In this document: one piece after another, positions 54,569 through 63,074 of the stretch
Position numbering within the stretch: position 1 is the stretch's first letter
Layout of the letters: every line of letters begins with the position of its first letter
Assembly: GCF_902459695.1 (NCBI RefSeq)
Contig: NZ_CABPRZ010000008.1
Coordinates: 124,001-188,000, forward strand
DNA from: Pandoraea terrae
Lineage (GTDB): Bacteria; Pseudomonadota; Gammaproteobacteria; Burkholderiales; Burkholderiaceae
DNA: 64,000 nucleotides
Reading direction: 5' to 3'
Made by a program: the position numbers and the translations under genes
The notes under the pieces: generated by a model
What the model was told of the DNA's origin: nothing
Seen by the model: only the letters and a program-made list of their open reading frames with translations
The model's database searches: none

Positions 54569-55183
54569 AGGACACGCAGCATTGAGTTGGGGCGTCAGAG
54601 TAAAGAAGAACCAACCTCGCTGTCGCAAGGTTGGGACGGTAGCGTTGGGGGGGGGCTGCTTTGGTGGGAATATTCGGAAGTTCGGCCTGCCGAGGAGTCG
54701 GTGCTGACCATTGGTGAAACGTACGAACAAGTGAGGCTGCGTACCTTCGCGCCAGCTTCTCGGAAGTTCCCGTCCCTCAAAATGCCATCGCACTGATGCA
54801 CCGTCGGAATCTCCCAAACTTTGAATCGGAGAATTCCGAAAATCCCGTTGGCGGCCTTTATTCGCTTGCGCGCAGCCTGTGCCCGCAATAAGCTTTTCTC
54901 GTCGCGACCCAATCGCGACTCGGGAGTGAGATCCTGAACACAGAAGACAACGGGCACACGGCCGGGCTTTGCGCGCGGTCCGTCGTGTGCAGACTGATTG
55001 CGTCCCATCCATGGGCGGGCTCAGGCTGGGTGACCTTCGGGTCAGCCGTTTCTTTGTCCGTTGGATTCTGTACGGTATCTCACCCCGGCCTGATGCCCGC
55101 CCACCCGTTCGTCCTCTGATCTGTTTCCCTCCACGACAGGGCAAAGCGGGCGCAATTTGACTTTGTTGCAAGGAGTTTGACTT
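54569..55183. other. 615-base stretch without a convincing gene
   Basis: Lower GC, frames on both strands are broken or of odd composition; the long minus-strand frame here is the shadow of the 55184 gene. No repeat or hairpin of note. It may be decayed sequence beside the tRNA. Confidence 0.5.
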
Positions 55184-55456
55184 ATGATTGAAGCACGTCA
55201 CCTCCCCCCCGATGACGAAACCAAGGCCCGCATGCGTGAGCACGGGGATCATGAGGTTGTTCGCTTGTGCGACATCACCAGTCGCATGGTCGCGCTCGCA
55301 GCGATCGGCGGGCAGGGCAGCATTGCTTCGCTTGACGACAAGTTTATCTACGCGTTTTTCGAGGAGATGGAAGACCTGTCCAAAGAGGCGTATGACCTCG
55401 CCGGCCTCGTCGCCGAACATCGATTCCGCGAAGCGGTCGATCACGTGCAAGACTGA
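55184..55456 (+). CDS. Small hypothetical protein
   Basis: 90 residues with a good AAGGAG six to ten bases before the ATG. Soluble, acidic and helical: DDETKARMREHGDHEVVRLC, DKFIYAFFEEMEDLSKEAYD, LVAEHRFREAVDHVQD. No domain recognised. Strong ribosome site and balanced composition support it as real. Confidence 0.65.
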   Translation: MIEARHLPPDDETKARMREHGDHEVVRLCDITSRMVALAAIGGQGSIASLDDKFIYAFFEEMEDLSKEAYDLAGLVAEHRFREAVDHVQD

Positions 55457-55517
55457 TATTCAGCAAAAGTAGTCATTCAGACTCGCCGGGCCGCTCGTCA
55501 CGTGCAGTCCGGCGTCG

Positions 55518-56903
55518 TTACTTTCCGTGAGATCGCCCGATCGGCGCCGCCAGCAGCACGACGATCCCCACCAGCAGACTGGCTGCCGCAAACAGCAGCC
55601 CGGATGTGAACGAATGCGTCAGATCCTTGAGCATGCCCACGACGATCGGGCTCAGCGCCGAGCCCAGGTTGCCGACGGCATTGATGACGGCGAGTCCGAG
55701 CGCGCGGCTCTCCGGAGCCAGACTGCCTTCAGGCGTCGTCCAGAAGATCGCCATGGCGGTGTAGGCGCCCGTCGAGGCCATTGCCACGCCTGCGAGCCGG
55801 AGCGACGGTTCCGGCGCGAAGCACGTCACGAGCCAGCCCGCGGCCGAGAACATCATCGGCAGGACCAGATGCCAGCGGCGTTCCTGCAGACGGTCGGAAC
55901 GGCGGCCCCACCAGATCATGCCGGCGATGGTACAGATCGAGGGAATCGCCGCGAGCAAACCGATCGTGACGTTGTTGCTCGTCGTGCCGAAGCTCTTTAC
56001 GATTTGCGGAATCCACAACGACGCCAAACTCAAGGTGTTGACGAGACAGAAGTAGCCTAGCGCAAACTTCGCCACGGCGGGTGTTGCGATCGCCCGCCAC
56101 ACGTTAGTCTTCGCCGCCGACAGTGCCTTGCCCGCCGCCTTCGCAACCCGGGCCGCAGCGGCCTCGCGGTCGCGCGCGATCAAGCTCTGCAAACAGTCCT
56201 TCTCCGACGCCGTCAGCCAACGCGCGCTGGCCGGCTTGTCGTCGAGATACCACCATGTCGCGAATCCGAGCAGAACCGCCGGCAAGCCTTCAACGAGAAA
56301 GAGCCATTGCCAGCCATGCAGCCCGGCCATGCCGTCAAGCCGCAACAGATAGCCCGACGCTGCCGCGCCAAGGGCGGACGTGACCGGCATCGCGATCATG
56401 AACCACGCATTCGCCCGCGCGCGTGCAGCGGACGGAAACCAGTCGCCGAGATAGAGCAGCATGCCGGGCAGGAAGCCCGCCTCCGTAATGCCGACGAGCG
56501 CGCGAATGAGGTACAGGCTCGTGGCGTCATGCGCGAACATCGTCGCACTCGATGCAAAGCCCCATGCAACCAGGATCCAGCCCATCCAGCGCCTTGCGCC
56601 GAATTTCACGAGCATCAGATTGCTCGGCACGCCGCACAGAACATAGGTGAGGTAGAAGACCGTCGACGCCATGCCGAACAGGGTGCCGCTCAGGCCCAGG
56701 TCCTGGCTCATGGTCAGCGCGGCGAAGCCGACGTTGATGCGGTCGAGAAACGAAAACAGGAACAGCACGAACAGAAAGCCGAGCAAACGCCGCGAGACTT
56801 TGCCAAGAACGGCCGCCTCGAAGGCGTTGTCCGCGGTTGCGGTACCTTTGATGAGTGGGCGCATGCCGTCGGCAGTGGCCACGGCGGGAATGACACGAGT
56901 CAT
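55518..56903 (-). CDS. MFS transporter, ACS family, of the flavin monooxygenase operon
   Basis: 461 residues from the ATG at 56903 (GGAG ten bases upstream). Twelve membrane segments; ACS-type LFLFSFLDRINVGFAALTM (compare YLDRVNVGFA in the 41175 carrier). Third gene after the FAD monooxygenase and DUF2783 genes on the minus strand (105-base gap). Likely imports the aromatic acid used by the monooxygenase (inference). Confidence 0.87.
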   Translation of the reverse strand: MTRVIPAVATADGMRPLIKGTATADNAFEAAVLGKVSRRLLGFLFVLFLFSFLDRINVGFAALTMSQDLGLSGTLFGMASTVFYLTYVLCGVPSNLMLVKFGARRWMGWILVAWGFASSATMFAHDATSLYLIRALVGITEAGFLPGMLLYLGDWFPSAARARANAWFMIAMPVTSALGAAASGYLLRLDGMAGLHGWQWLFLVEGLPAVLLGFATWWYLDDKPASARWLTASEKDCLQSLIARDREAAAARVAKAAGKALSAAKTNVWRAIATPAVAKFALGYFCLVNTLSLASLWIPQIVKSFGTTSNNVTIGLLAAIPSICTIAGMIWWGRRSDRLQERRWHLVLPMMFSAAGWLVTCFAPEPSLRLAGVAMASTGAYTAMAIFWTTPEGSLAPESRALGLAVINAVGNLGSALSPIVVGMLKDLTHSFTSGLLFAAASLLVGIVVLLAAPIGRSHGK

Positions 56904-57008
56904 GAATGTCTTCTCCAACGTCCCGCCTGAGGCGGTGTTCTTGTGTGACGAATCCACCATGCCGCGGCGGATCACGAAAATGGACACGCAACGCGCGTCC
57001 GGAAAGGC

Positions 57009-57194
57009 TTACGCTTTGGCAGCCAGACGAATCAGTTCAAGCACGCACGGGGCATCACCGATCTCATTGGCGAGCAGCAGGGCGAGTTTCGCGAGAAACA
57101 ATTCGCGGCCGGCTTCGGGGGCCTCGTCGACGGCGGAGGCGATCGCGTCATAGATATCTTCGAGGCCCTGAACGGCGGATTGACTGGCGGTCAT
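57009..57194 (-). CDS. DUF2783 small protein
   Basis: 61 residues from the ATG at 57194 (AGGAG upstream). GLEDIYDAIASAVDEAPEAG and LFLAKLALLLANEIGD are typical of DUF2783, a short helical family regularly encoded next to FAD-dependent aromatic hydroxylases. It follows the monooxygenase stop by five bases. Perhaps an accessory subunit; its role is unknown. Confidence 0.8.
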   Translation of the reverse strand: MTASQSAVQGLEDIYDAIASAVDEAPEAGRELFLAKLALLLANEIGDAPCVLELIRLAAKA

Positions 57195-57199
57195 GACGG

Positions 57200-58906
57200 T
57201 TACTCCTGAAAGGCGCGCGCGCTGTGGCTTGTGGCCTGGGCCAACGCTGTGGCAAGGCGGTCGGCATCGAGGGTCTGCCAGCGTGCGCAAATGTGATGAT
57301 CGGGACGGGCCAGATACGCGCTGCCCCACGTCGCGCCGTACTTCTGCAACGCGCGATCGGTGGCGTCGTATAGGGTGAGGTCCGCGCCAGGGACGCCGGC
57401 ATGACGCGTCGGCGCGAATGCGATGACCGTCACGGCGATGCCGCGCGCGCGCCATTTGGCGATTTCGTCCTGTACCGCCGCATTGAGCGGTGAATCGCTG
57501 AAGCTCAGCAGATGAAACGCCGCGCCGAGATGGTCATACAGATAATCGTTCTCCCCGAGTCTCAGGTTCGGCAGCGGCGCGCCCACAACGGGTCCCGCAT
57601 GCATGCGCGCGTTGTCGTCGTCGGGACTGTTGAGCGGTGAATGACGGTAGTCGTGCGCGCGCGATGTGCGCCAATGGAACAGCGGCCGGACGAACGCATG
57701 ATCGATCGACAGGGCGAGCGTCGCATCTCGCAACAAGCGATGTCCATGCGTCGGCGGGGTCATGAAACGCGTGCTCTTGCCCGCTTCCTCGATGATCTCG
57801 CGCGCCGCGCCGACGCGATCGTGCGTGTACGAACGCAACAGTGCCTCGGGCGCCGCGCGCCGCGCCACGGCGGCGAGTTTCCATGCGAGATCGATGGCGT
57901 CCTGAAAGCCCGTGTTCGCGCCGCGCACGCCGAAGATCGGCAGCAGATGGGCCGCGTCGCCGGCAAAGAGAATGCGGCCGTGAACGTAGTCGGGCAACGT
58001 GAGCGCCCGCGCGGAATACACGGAACACCAATCAAGTTCCCACGTTTTGCCGGCGAGACCCATCATGGCCAATTGGGCATCGATGCGCTCCCGGATCGTC
58101 TCGGGCTTGAGTGCGTGTTCGACGTCCTCGTCGGCCGGCAATTGATAATCGACGCGCCAGATGCCGTCCGGTTCGCGGTGCATGAGCACGGTATTGCCGG
58201 GATTCCACTCGGGCGCGAAGTACGCCAGGCGCTCGGTCGGCAAGTCGAGATCGATGCGGATGTCCGCGATGACGAAGCGTCCTTCGTAGCTGTTGCCCTC
58301 GAATCGCAAGCCGAGCGCGCTGCGAACGGTCGAGCGCGCGCCATCTGCCGCTACCAGCCAGTCGGTGGCCTGGCGATAGGTGCCGTCCGGCGTGTCGATG
58401 TCGAGCATGACGCCGTTGTCGTCCTGGGTCACGCCCATCAGTTTGTTGCCCCAGCGCAGCTCGACGAGCGGCTCGCGTTCGATCGCGTCGACGAGGAAGC
58501 CTTCCAGCACGTTTTGCTGCAGGTTGATGAGCGGCGCGAAACGATCGTCTTCGTCGACAGGCGATTCCATGCGGAACACGCGCTGGCCGCGATAGTAGGA
58601 ATTGCCGCAACGCCACGGCAAACCCTTCGCGCAGACCGCATCGGCCACGCCGACGTGTTGCAGGATTTCCTGCGAGCGCTTCGTGAAGACGATGGCGCGG
58701 CTGCCTTCGGAAACTTGCTGCTCCGCCTGCAGCACGACACACCGCACGCCATGACGCGCGAGCGCCAGGGCGGTGACCATGCCGATCGGGCCGCCGCCGA
58801 CGATGGTCACCGGCACGCGCGAAGGTTCCGTCGCACTGAAAAAATGGGGATGCACGCGATACGTATAGTAAAGCGAGGCGCGGGGCGTGATGTCTGGCTG
58901 ATGCAT
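57200..58906 (-). CDS. FAD-dependent aromatic hydroxylase (MhpA/PobA superfamily)
   Basis: 568 residues. Rossmann FAD motif PVTIVGGGPIGMVTALALAR, the DG motif WLVAADGARSTVR, the GD motif RILFAGDAAHLLPIFGVRGA followed by NTGFQDAIDLAWKLA, and a thioredoxin-like C-terminal part (DLTLYDATDRALQKYG). Group A flavin monooxygenase acting on a phenolic acid, close to 3-(3-hydroxyphenyl)propionate hydroxylase. First gene of an operon with DUF2783 and an MFS carrier; divergent from a MarR gene with a large operator between. No ring-cleavage gene is in the window. Confidence 0.88.
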   Translation of the reverse strand: MHQPDITPRASLYYTYRVHPHFFSATEPSRVPVTIVGGGPIGMVTALALARHGVRCVVLQAEQQVSEGSRAIVFTKRSQEILQHVGVADAVCAKGLPWRCGNSYYRGQRVFRMESPVDEDDRFAPLINLQQNVLEGFLVDAIEREPLVELRWGNKLMGVTQDDNGVMLDIDTPDGTYRQATDWLVAADGARSTVRSALGLRFEGNSYEGRFVIADIRIDLDLPTERLAYFAPEWNPGNTVLMHREPDGIWRVDYQLPADEDVEHALKPETIRERIDAQLAMMGLAGKTWELDWCSVYSARALTLPDYVHGRILFAGDAAHLLPIFGVRGANTGFQDAIDLAWKLAAVARRAAPEALLRSYTHDRVGAAREIIEEAGKSTRFMTPPTHGHRLLRDATLALSIDHAFVRPLFHWRTSRAHDYRHSPLNSPDDDNARMHAGPVVGAPLPNLRLGENDYLYDHLGAAFHLLSFSDSPLNAAVQDEIAKWRARGIAVTVIAFAPTRHAGVPGADLTLYDATDRALQKYGATWGSAYLARPDHHICARWQTLDADRLATALAQATSHSARAFQE

Positions 58907-58982
58907 GGTGCGATGCCCGGTGAAACGCGCGTGAAGCGGTGGTCGTTCAGGCCGCCGGTCTCATCGAGACCGTTGCGCGATT

Positions 58983-59031
58983 TAGTTGCTAACGCAACCA
59001 TTCTAATGTGCTATGGTTGCGTTAGCAACTA
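58983..59031. promoter_or_regulatory. 19-base inverted repeat, probable MarR operator
   Basis: Arms 58983-59001 and 59013-59031 are perfect complements across an 11-base spacer. Each arm holds its own palindrome TTGC-N4-GCAA, so two MarR dimers could bind. It lies between the divergent hydroxylase (start 58906) and marR (start 59055), covering the likely promoters. Confidence 0.8.
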
Positions 59032-59054
59032 TATGAATCTTGGGGAAAACACGT

Positions 59055-59501
59055 ATGCGGCACCCGCACAAGACGCTCGACGACTTCCTGACGTACAAGA
59101 TGCACCGGCTGATGAAGCAGCATGACCGGCGCATCACGCAGTCCTACGCCGAGCTGACGGGTTTGAATCTGGCCGAGGCACGGGTATTGGCGGTTGTCGG
59201 CACGGCTGGCGCGCTGACGAACGCCGAGCTCGCGCGCCGCGCCAATCTGGACAAGAGCCAGGCGAGCCGCGGCGCGGATGGGTTGGTAAGGCAGGGGCTG
59301 GTGTCGCGCGGCCCAAACGACCATGACGGCCGCGCCGTGAAGGTCACGCTCACCCCCGCCGGACGCGCGGTCTACGCGGAAGTGATCGCGCAGGCGCGCA
59401 AGCATTACGAGGCGCTGTTCGCCGTGCTCGACGAGGAAGAGCACGACCTCTACGAGCGTTTGCTGGACAAACTGCTTGCTCGCTCCGAGGCGCTGGATTG
59501 A
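59055..59501 (+). CDS. MarR-family regulator of the hydroxylase operon
   Basis: 148 residues from the ATG at 59055 (GGGGA upstream; a TTG at 59040 is possible). Winged helix: LNLAEARVLAVVGTAGALTN, NLDKSQASRGADGLVRQGLV and the wing SRGPNDHDGRAVKVTLTPAG. Divergent from the hydroxylase operon with a 19-base inverted repeat between: likely a ligand-released repressor of both directions. Confidence 0.9.
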   Translation: MRHPHKTLDDFLTYKMHRLMKQHDRRITQSYAELTGLNLAEARVLAVVGTAGALTNAELARRANLDKSQASRGADGLVRQGLVSRGPNDHDGRAVKVTLTPAGRAVYAEVIAQARKHYEALFAVLDEEEHDLYERLLDKLLARSEALD

Positions 59502-59590
59502 GGGGCCGTGGCCGCGCCTTGCCCGAACGCACCGATATTGGCCAGAGGCCTTTGGGCGACGGTCCCGTCCGATTTCAGTGATTCGGTGGA

Positions 59591-60331
59591 CTAGGGAATG
59601 ATTTGGACGTCTCTCGGGGTGAACGGCCTGGACTCGCCTTCCCATCGTGTCAGGTCGACGTAACTCAAGCCTCCGGGAATCGTGCCGAATTCCGGATGAT
59701 CCGTGAAATGCGCAGCCCCGTTGGTGTGAAGTATCGTCGGCCTTCCTGGCGCCGAAATGCCGACCCCCTGTTGCATGAGCACGTAACCGCGAAGGCGCAC
59801 CGCCGTAATGAGTCTGCTCCTTTCAGCGCCTGACACCATCGGCTGAAAAAGCCACCGTGGGGAAATGAAATCGTTTGCCGGATCCATGGCCGCACCGGAA
59901 GCCGCCATGGCAAAGTATGCCGTCAGGCCAACGAAATATTGAGCCCAACCGTAGTTGATCCAGAACTGAAACCCGCTAACGCTAGACAGCGCCTCATCGA
60001 GTACGGGGCCTGCCGGTAACCCGATACCCCACCGTTCGTACGCGAACGTAACGATATGCTGCCCGTCCTCCGTGTATTCTGAATACTTCTTGATAATATC
60101 CTTTGCAACGCTCATGGTTTTTTCGATGCCGGCGCAATCGATGCTCATATCGACTTCCGCCAACCAAAGCCCGTCCGAGCCTACCGGTCTCGCCCGAATT
60201 TCGCCTGAGCGCCAGTCGCCCCTAAGCCGCCGGTCATGTACCAGCTTCGTCTCCGCCAGATTCAATGGGGTCGCTTGCGGCGGTTGAGTTGGCGTTATGA
60301 GAATCGCAGCAGATTTTTCCGCTATGGTCAT
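59591..60331 (-). CDS. Hypothetical protein in a two-gene accessory operon
   Basis: 246 residues from the ATG at 60331 (GGAGG upstream). Soluble, no signal peptide. Features: DRRLRGDWRSGEIRARPVGS, WLAEVDMSIDCAGIEKTMSV, a hydrophobic middle (FQFWINYGWAQYFVGLTAYF) and a C-terminal part LHTNGAAHFTDHPEFGTIPG. No family recognised. It follows the 60451 gene by 119 bases on the same strand. Lower GC suggests transfer. Confidence 0.6.
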   Translation of the reverse strand: MTIAEKSAAILITPTQPPQATPLNLAETKLVHDRRLRGDWRSGEIRARPVGSDGLWLAEVDMSIDCAGIEKTMSVAKDIIKKYSEYTEDGQHIVTFAYERWGIGLPAGPVLDEALSSVSGFQFWINYGWAQYFVGLTAYFAMAASGAAMDPANDFISPRWLFQPMVSGAERSRLITAVRLRGYVLMQQGVGISAPGRPTILHTNGAAHFTDHPEFGTIPGGLSYVDLTRWEGESRPFTPRDVQIIP

Positions 60332-60450
60332 GAGTGCCTCCGGTGGAAAGGTGGTTTGCAAGGCACGGGAAACGACATCATGCCGACTTGAGCATAGGCC
60401 TTTCGATTTTGGGCTGCACCTGTCAAAACTGACAGGTATTCGCACGCAGC

Positions 60451-61707
60451 TCAGACGTGCAGGTAGAGCTGCCTGGCTGTCGTACTTGCGGGTGTGAGGT
60501 CGGCCTGTGACGTCTGACTTCCCACGGATGCTAGACCGGACTGCAGACTGCTTGCGGCTATCGGAGGCAGGCCATCGTTCGCGGCAGGGATTTGAAGGGC
60601 CTGCGTGATCCTTGGATCGAGGTTCGTGTTGTTTGCGAGTAGCAGGTTCAATGCGAACGCGATGTTGCTGACGTTCGTTGCGGTAGCCGCTTGCTGTGCC
60701 TCGACGCTCTCGAGCTTGCGCTTGATGTCCGTGACCTCGCGCCTGAGATCCACAAGGTCGCGCCTGATTTGTCCGAGCATGTCATTCTCCAGATGCTTTA
60801 CCAAGGCTTCCAGTTTTCCCAACCCTTTGTCGAAAGGCTTCAAGGCCGGATTTACCTGAAAGATGAAGTTCAGGGCGATAGTGATGCCTACGCCGATGAC
60901 GATTACCGGAATGGATACAGGCAGCGACACGAGGAGCAAGGCGCCAACGATGATGCCGGCCACACTCACACATCCCGAAACGAATTGCAACGCGGCCCTG
61001 AGGAACTTCCGCCGCTTTTCCCTCGGTATCTCGTTGCGCGCTTCTTCAATCAGGCGGCTCGATAGATGGTTGGCCGATGACGCTGTTCGCTTTGTCCCGG
61101 CGGCCGCGCCCTCCGCCTCATTCGGCTGTTTGTGCGACGCAAGCGCGCTCTCCAAATGTTCGAGCGAGTCGCGAGTTCTCACAAGGATGCCGTGAAACCG
61201 CTTCGCTTTCGTGCTGATCCGGTCCGGGTCGGTGATGGTTCCTTGCTTGCCGATCACGTTGCGGCCGACATATAGCGACTTCACCCTCTCCCGCCAACCG
61301 AACTTCTCAAGCGACGTCAAGGCGAGAGACAGCGTCTCCTTCGCTTCACGAAGTTGCACTGCCCTTTCTTCGTTCCATTCGAGTCCGGCATCGAACGCCT
61401 TGGTTTCCAGTGCGTCGAGTCGCGTGAAGAGATCGCGCTTCAACTGGTCGATGCTCACTCCCGTGCCGTGGGTGGCAACACCCTGGTTGCGCGCGATGCC
61501 CGCTGGCGGTGGACTGGGTATCGAACGGTAGCCCGTCAACGAAACGCGCGGCTTGTTGGATATGCCGGCCAGCGCATGATGCAATTCCGGATGCAAGTTT
61601 CGCGGCTGTTCACCCAGCGACTTCCGGTGCGCCGGCCAAGCAGCGGCAACGCCGGCATGACGCGGACACAAATCGTAAGAGTACTTTCGCGAAGCAAACA
61701 GCAACAT
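60451..61707 (-). CDS. Hypothetical membrane protein with coiled coils
   Basis: 418 residues from the ATG at 61707 (GGAGG ten bases before). Parts: a variable N-terminus to about 80; a helical region about 85-200 (LFTRLDALETKAFDAGLEWN); two adjacent hydrophobic helices at about 245-285 (GCVSVAGIIVGALLLVSLPV, VIVIGVGITIALNFIF); a coiled coil at about 295-350 (IRRDLVDLRREVTDIKRKLE); and a Ser/Thr/Gln tail. This helical-hairpin plus coiled-coil plan recalls secreted pore-forming or translocator proteins, but no family is identified. Confidence 0.6.
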   Translation of the reverse strand: MLLFASRKYSYDLCPRHAGVAAAWPAHRKSLGEQPRNLHPELHHALAGISNKPRVSLTGYRSIPSPPPAGIARNQGVATHGTGVSIDQLKRDLFTRLDALETKAFDAGLEWNEERAVQLREAKETLSLALTSLEKFGWRERVKSLYVGRNVIGKQGTITDPDRISTKAKRFHGILVRTRDSLEHLESALASHKQPNEAEGAAAGTKRTASSANHLSSRLIEEARNEIPREKRRKFLRAALQFVSGCVSVAGIIVGALLLVSLPVSIPVIVIGVGITIALNFIFQVNPALKPFDKGLGKLEALVKHLENDMLGQIRRDLVDLRREVTDIKRKLESVEAQQAATATNVSNIAFALNLLLANNTNLDPRITQALQIPAANDGLPPIAASSLQSGLASVGSQTSQADLTPASTTARQLYLHV

Positions 61708-62359
61708 ACTGCTCGACCCTCCTCATGTTCCGCCAACGCGCTCTGTGGCGCTTCATGGAGTCCCGCAGTTTTGGTCTGCGTGTTCGGATGATCGTAGCTT
61801 CCGCGTTAACTCGCGAGCCTGCTTTCGTATGAGTGCAACGATTTCAGGATTGCGTCGTGTCAGACGGGGCCCGCCCCGCGATCCCCAGGCGCTTTCATCC
61901 AGTGTGTTCTCCGTTGGGCAGATTCCGAAAGTCAAGTCTTTGGGCGAAAAGCGGAAGACAAGGCGAATCGGCTCTGCCACAATCCGGCCCCTTGCCCCCG
62001 ATTGCAGGTCTGACAAGTTCGTCAAAAGGGGGAATGCCATTTTCAGATTCACCGCAAGCTTGTTTGGGGCGAGACGCACGTCGGCCGTGATGGCCGGTAT
62101 GGCGCTTGCTACGGAGGGGGCATCGGCGCACGCACAACCGGCCATGCCGCCGACGCTTCGTGACGCCGCGCTACGGGTGAGGCGCTGCGCCAGACCTACC
62201 GGTATCGGATGGCTTTGCTGGATGCGCAGATGAGCGCGCCATTGCATGTGGGGCGCTGGCTTGGAGTGCGCCCTTGCTCCGACACTACAGCGCACGTTGC
62301 CGTGGCGATAATCTTGCCTGGACGTAGAAAGAATAGATCGCTGATCGAGGAACAACTAA
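61708..62359. other. 652-base stretch without a confident gene
   Basis: Both strands have medium open frames (plus 61745-62233, minus 61753-62355) that are shadows of each other; neither has a good start signal or domain. A plus-strand piece near 62090-62150 (ATEGASAHAQPAMPPTLRDA) looks faintly like a leader, perhaps from a decayed gene. Confidence 0.45.
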
Positions 62360-62944
62360 ATGAAGTTGAGTCGGTTTATCAGGGAGCTGGCATTGACGGT
62401 TTTAGCGCTAGCCCTTTCAGGTTGCAGTGGCATCAGTACGCAGTTTCGGCCTGCGGCAGAGGCACTAGACGGGGATCGGGCTCGGTTGCGGGTGATCGGA
62501 AATGGTTTGGTCAAGGCGATACCCGGCAAGAGTTGCATCGATTGGTCGTCTCCGGGAGCAGGAACAGTTCTTGGTCGCCTCGTAGCCAGCAATGGGTTTC
62601 GTGGCCGCCAAATTGGCATGCCGAGCAGCCGCTACGCTGACCCGGCCGATTCGGCGGAGTTGTACGTAGCCGCCAATCAGCCCATTACACTAATGATTCT
62701 GACCGACCCGGCGCATTTTTATTCCTGTGGCGTCGCAGTTACGTTTATACCGAAGAAGGGCCATGACTACGAGGCGCTGCTGGAGCTGAATTCTAGTTTC
62801 TGCAGCGCAAAGGTTGTCTCCTTGACTGAGCCGCATTCGGCCGTAAATGCGGCCAAGGCTGAGCGTTGTGAGGGATCGTGGATATTAGGGAGAGGTGGCC
62901 GTGCGAATTCGGACAGCCGGATAAGTGGAGCGCCCGGGGCCTGA
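62360..62944 (+). CDS. Hypothetical lipoprotein
   Basis: 194 residues, GAGGAA before the ATG. Lipoprotein signal with lipobox LALSGC (Cys about 22). The mature part has SCIDWSSPGAGTVLGRLVAS and ELYVAANQPITLMILT, then SCGVAVTFIPKKGHDYEALL: a beta-rich, Cys-containing periplasmic protein. No family recognised with certainty. It ends close to the convergent phosphoesterase gene. Confidence 0.65.
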   Translation: MKLSRFIRELALTVLALALSGCSGISTQFRPAAEALDGDRARLRVIGNGLVKAIPGKSCIDWSSPGAGTVLGRLVASNGFRGRQIGMPSSRYADPADSAELYVAANQPITLMILTDPAHFYSCGVAVTFIPKKGHDYEALLELNSSFCSAKVVSLTEPHSAVNAAKAERCEGSWILGRGGRANSDSRISGAPGA

Positions 62945-63074
62945 TTTAGAAGGCGCACTCTCCAAGCCGGGATTGCTGAGCGCCAAGCGATGGTCGACCG
63001 TACGCATGCGTTGCCGGTTTCGCAGCGAGCCCGACTCATCGGCGTAGCGAGATCGAGAAGATCTCCGACGGGCG

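Noticed and set aside
53634-55183. An integrated element at tRNA-Val
   Set aside because: The odd stretch lies on the 5' side of the tRNA, not at its 3' end; there is no integrase and no repeat of the tRNA end was seen.
57641-59125. A 494-codon plus-strand open frame across the hydroxylase and MarR start
   Set aside because: Antisense to the FAD hydroxylase with intact FAD motifs; it also crosses the operator region.
61753-62355. A 200-codon minus-strand frame as a gene
   Set aside because: No ribosome site, no domain, and an equally long frame on the other strand; evidence too weak.
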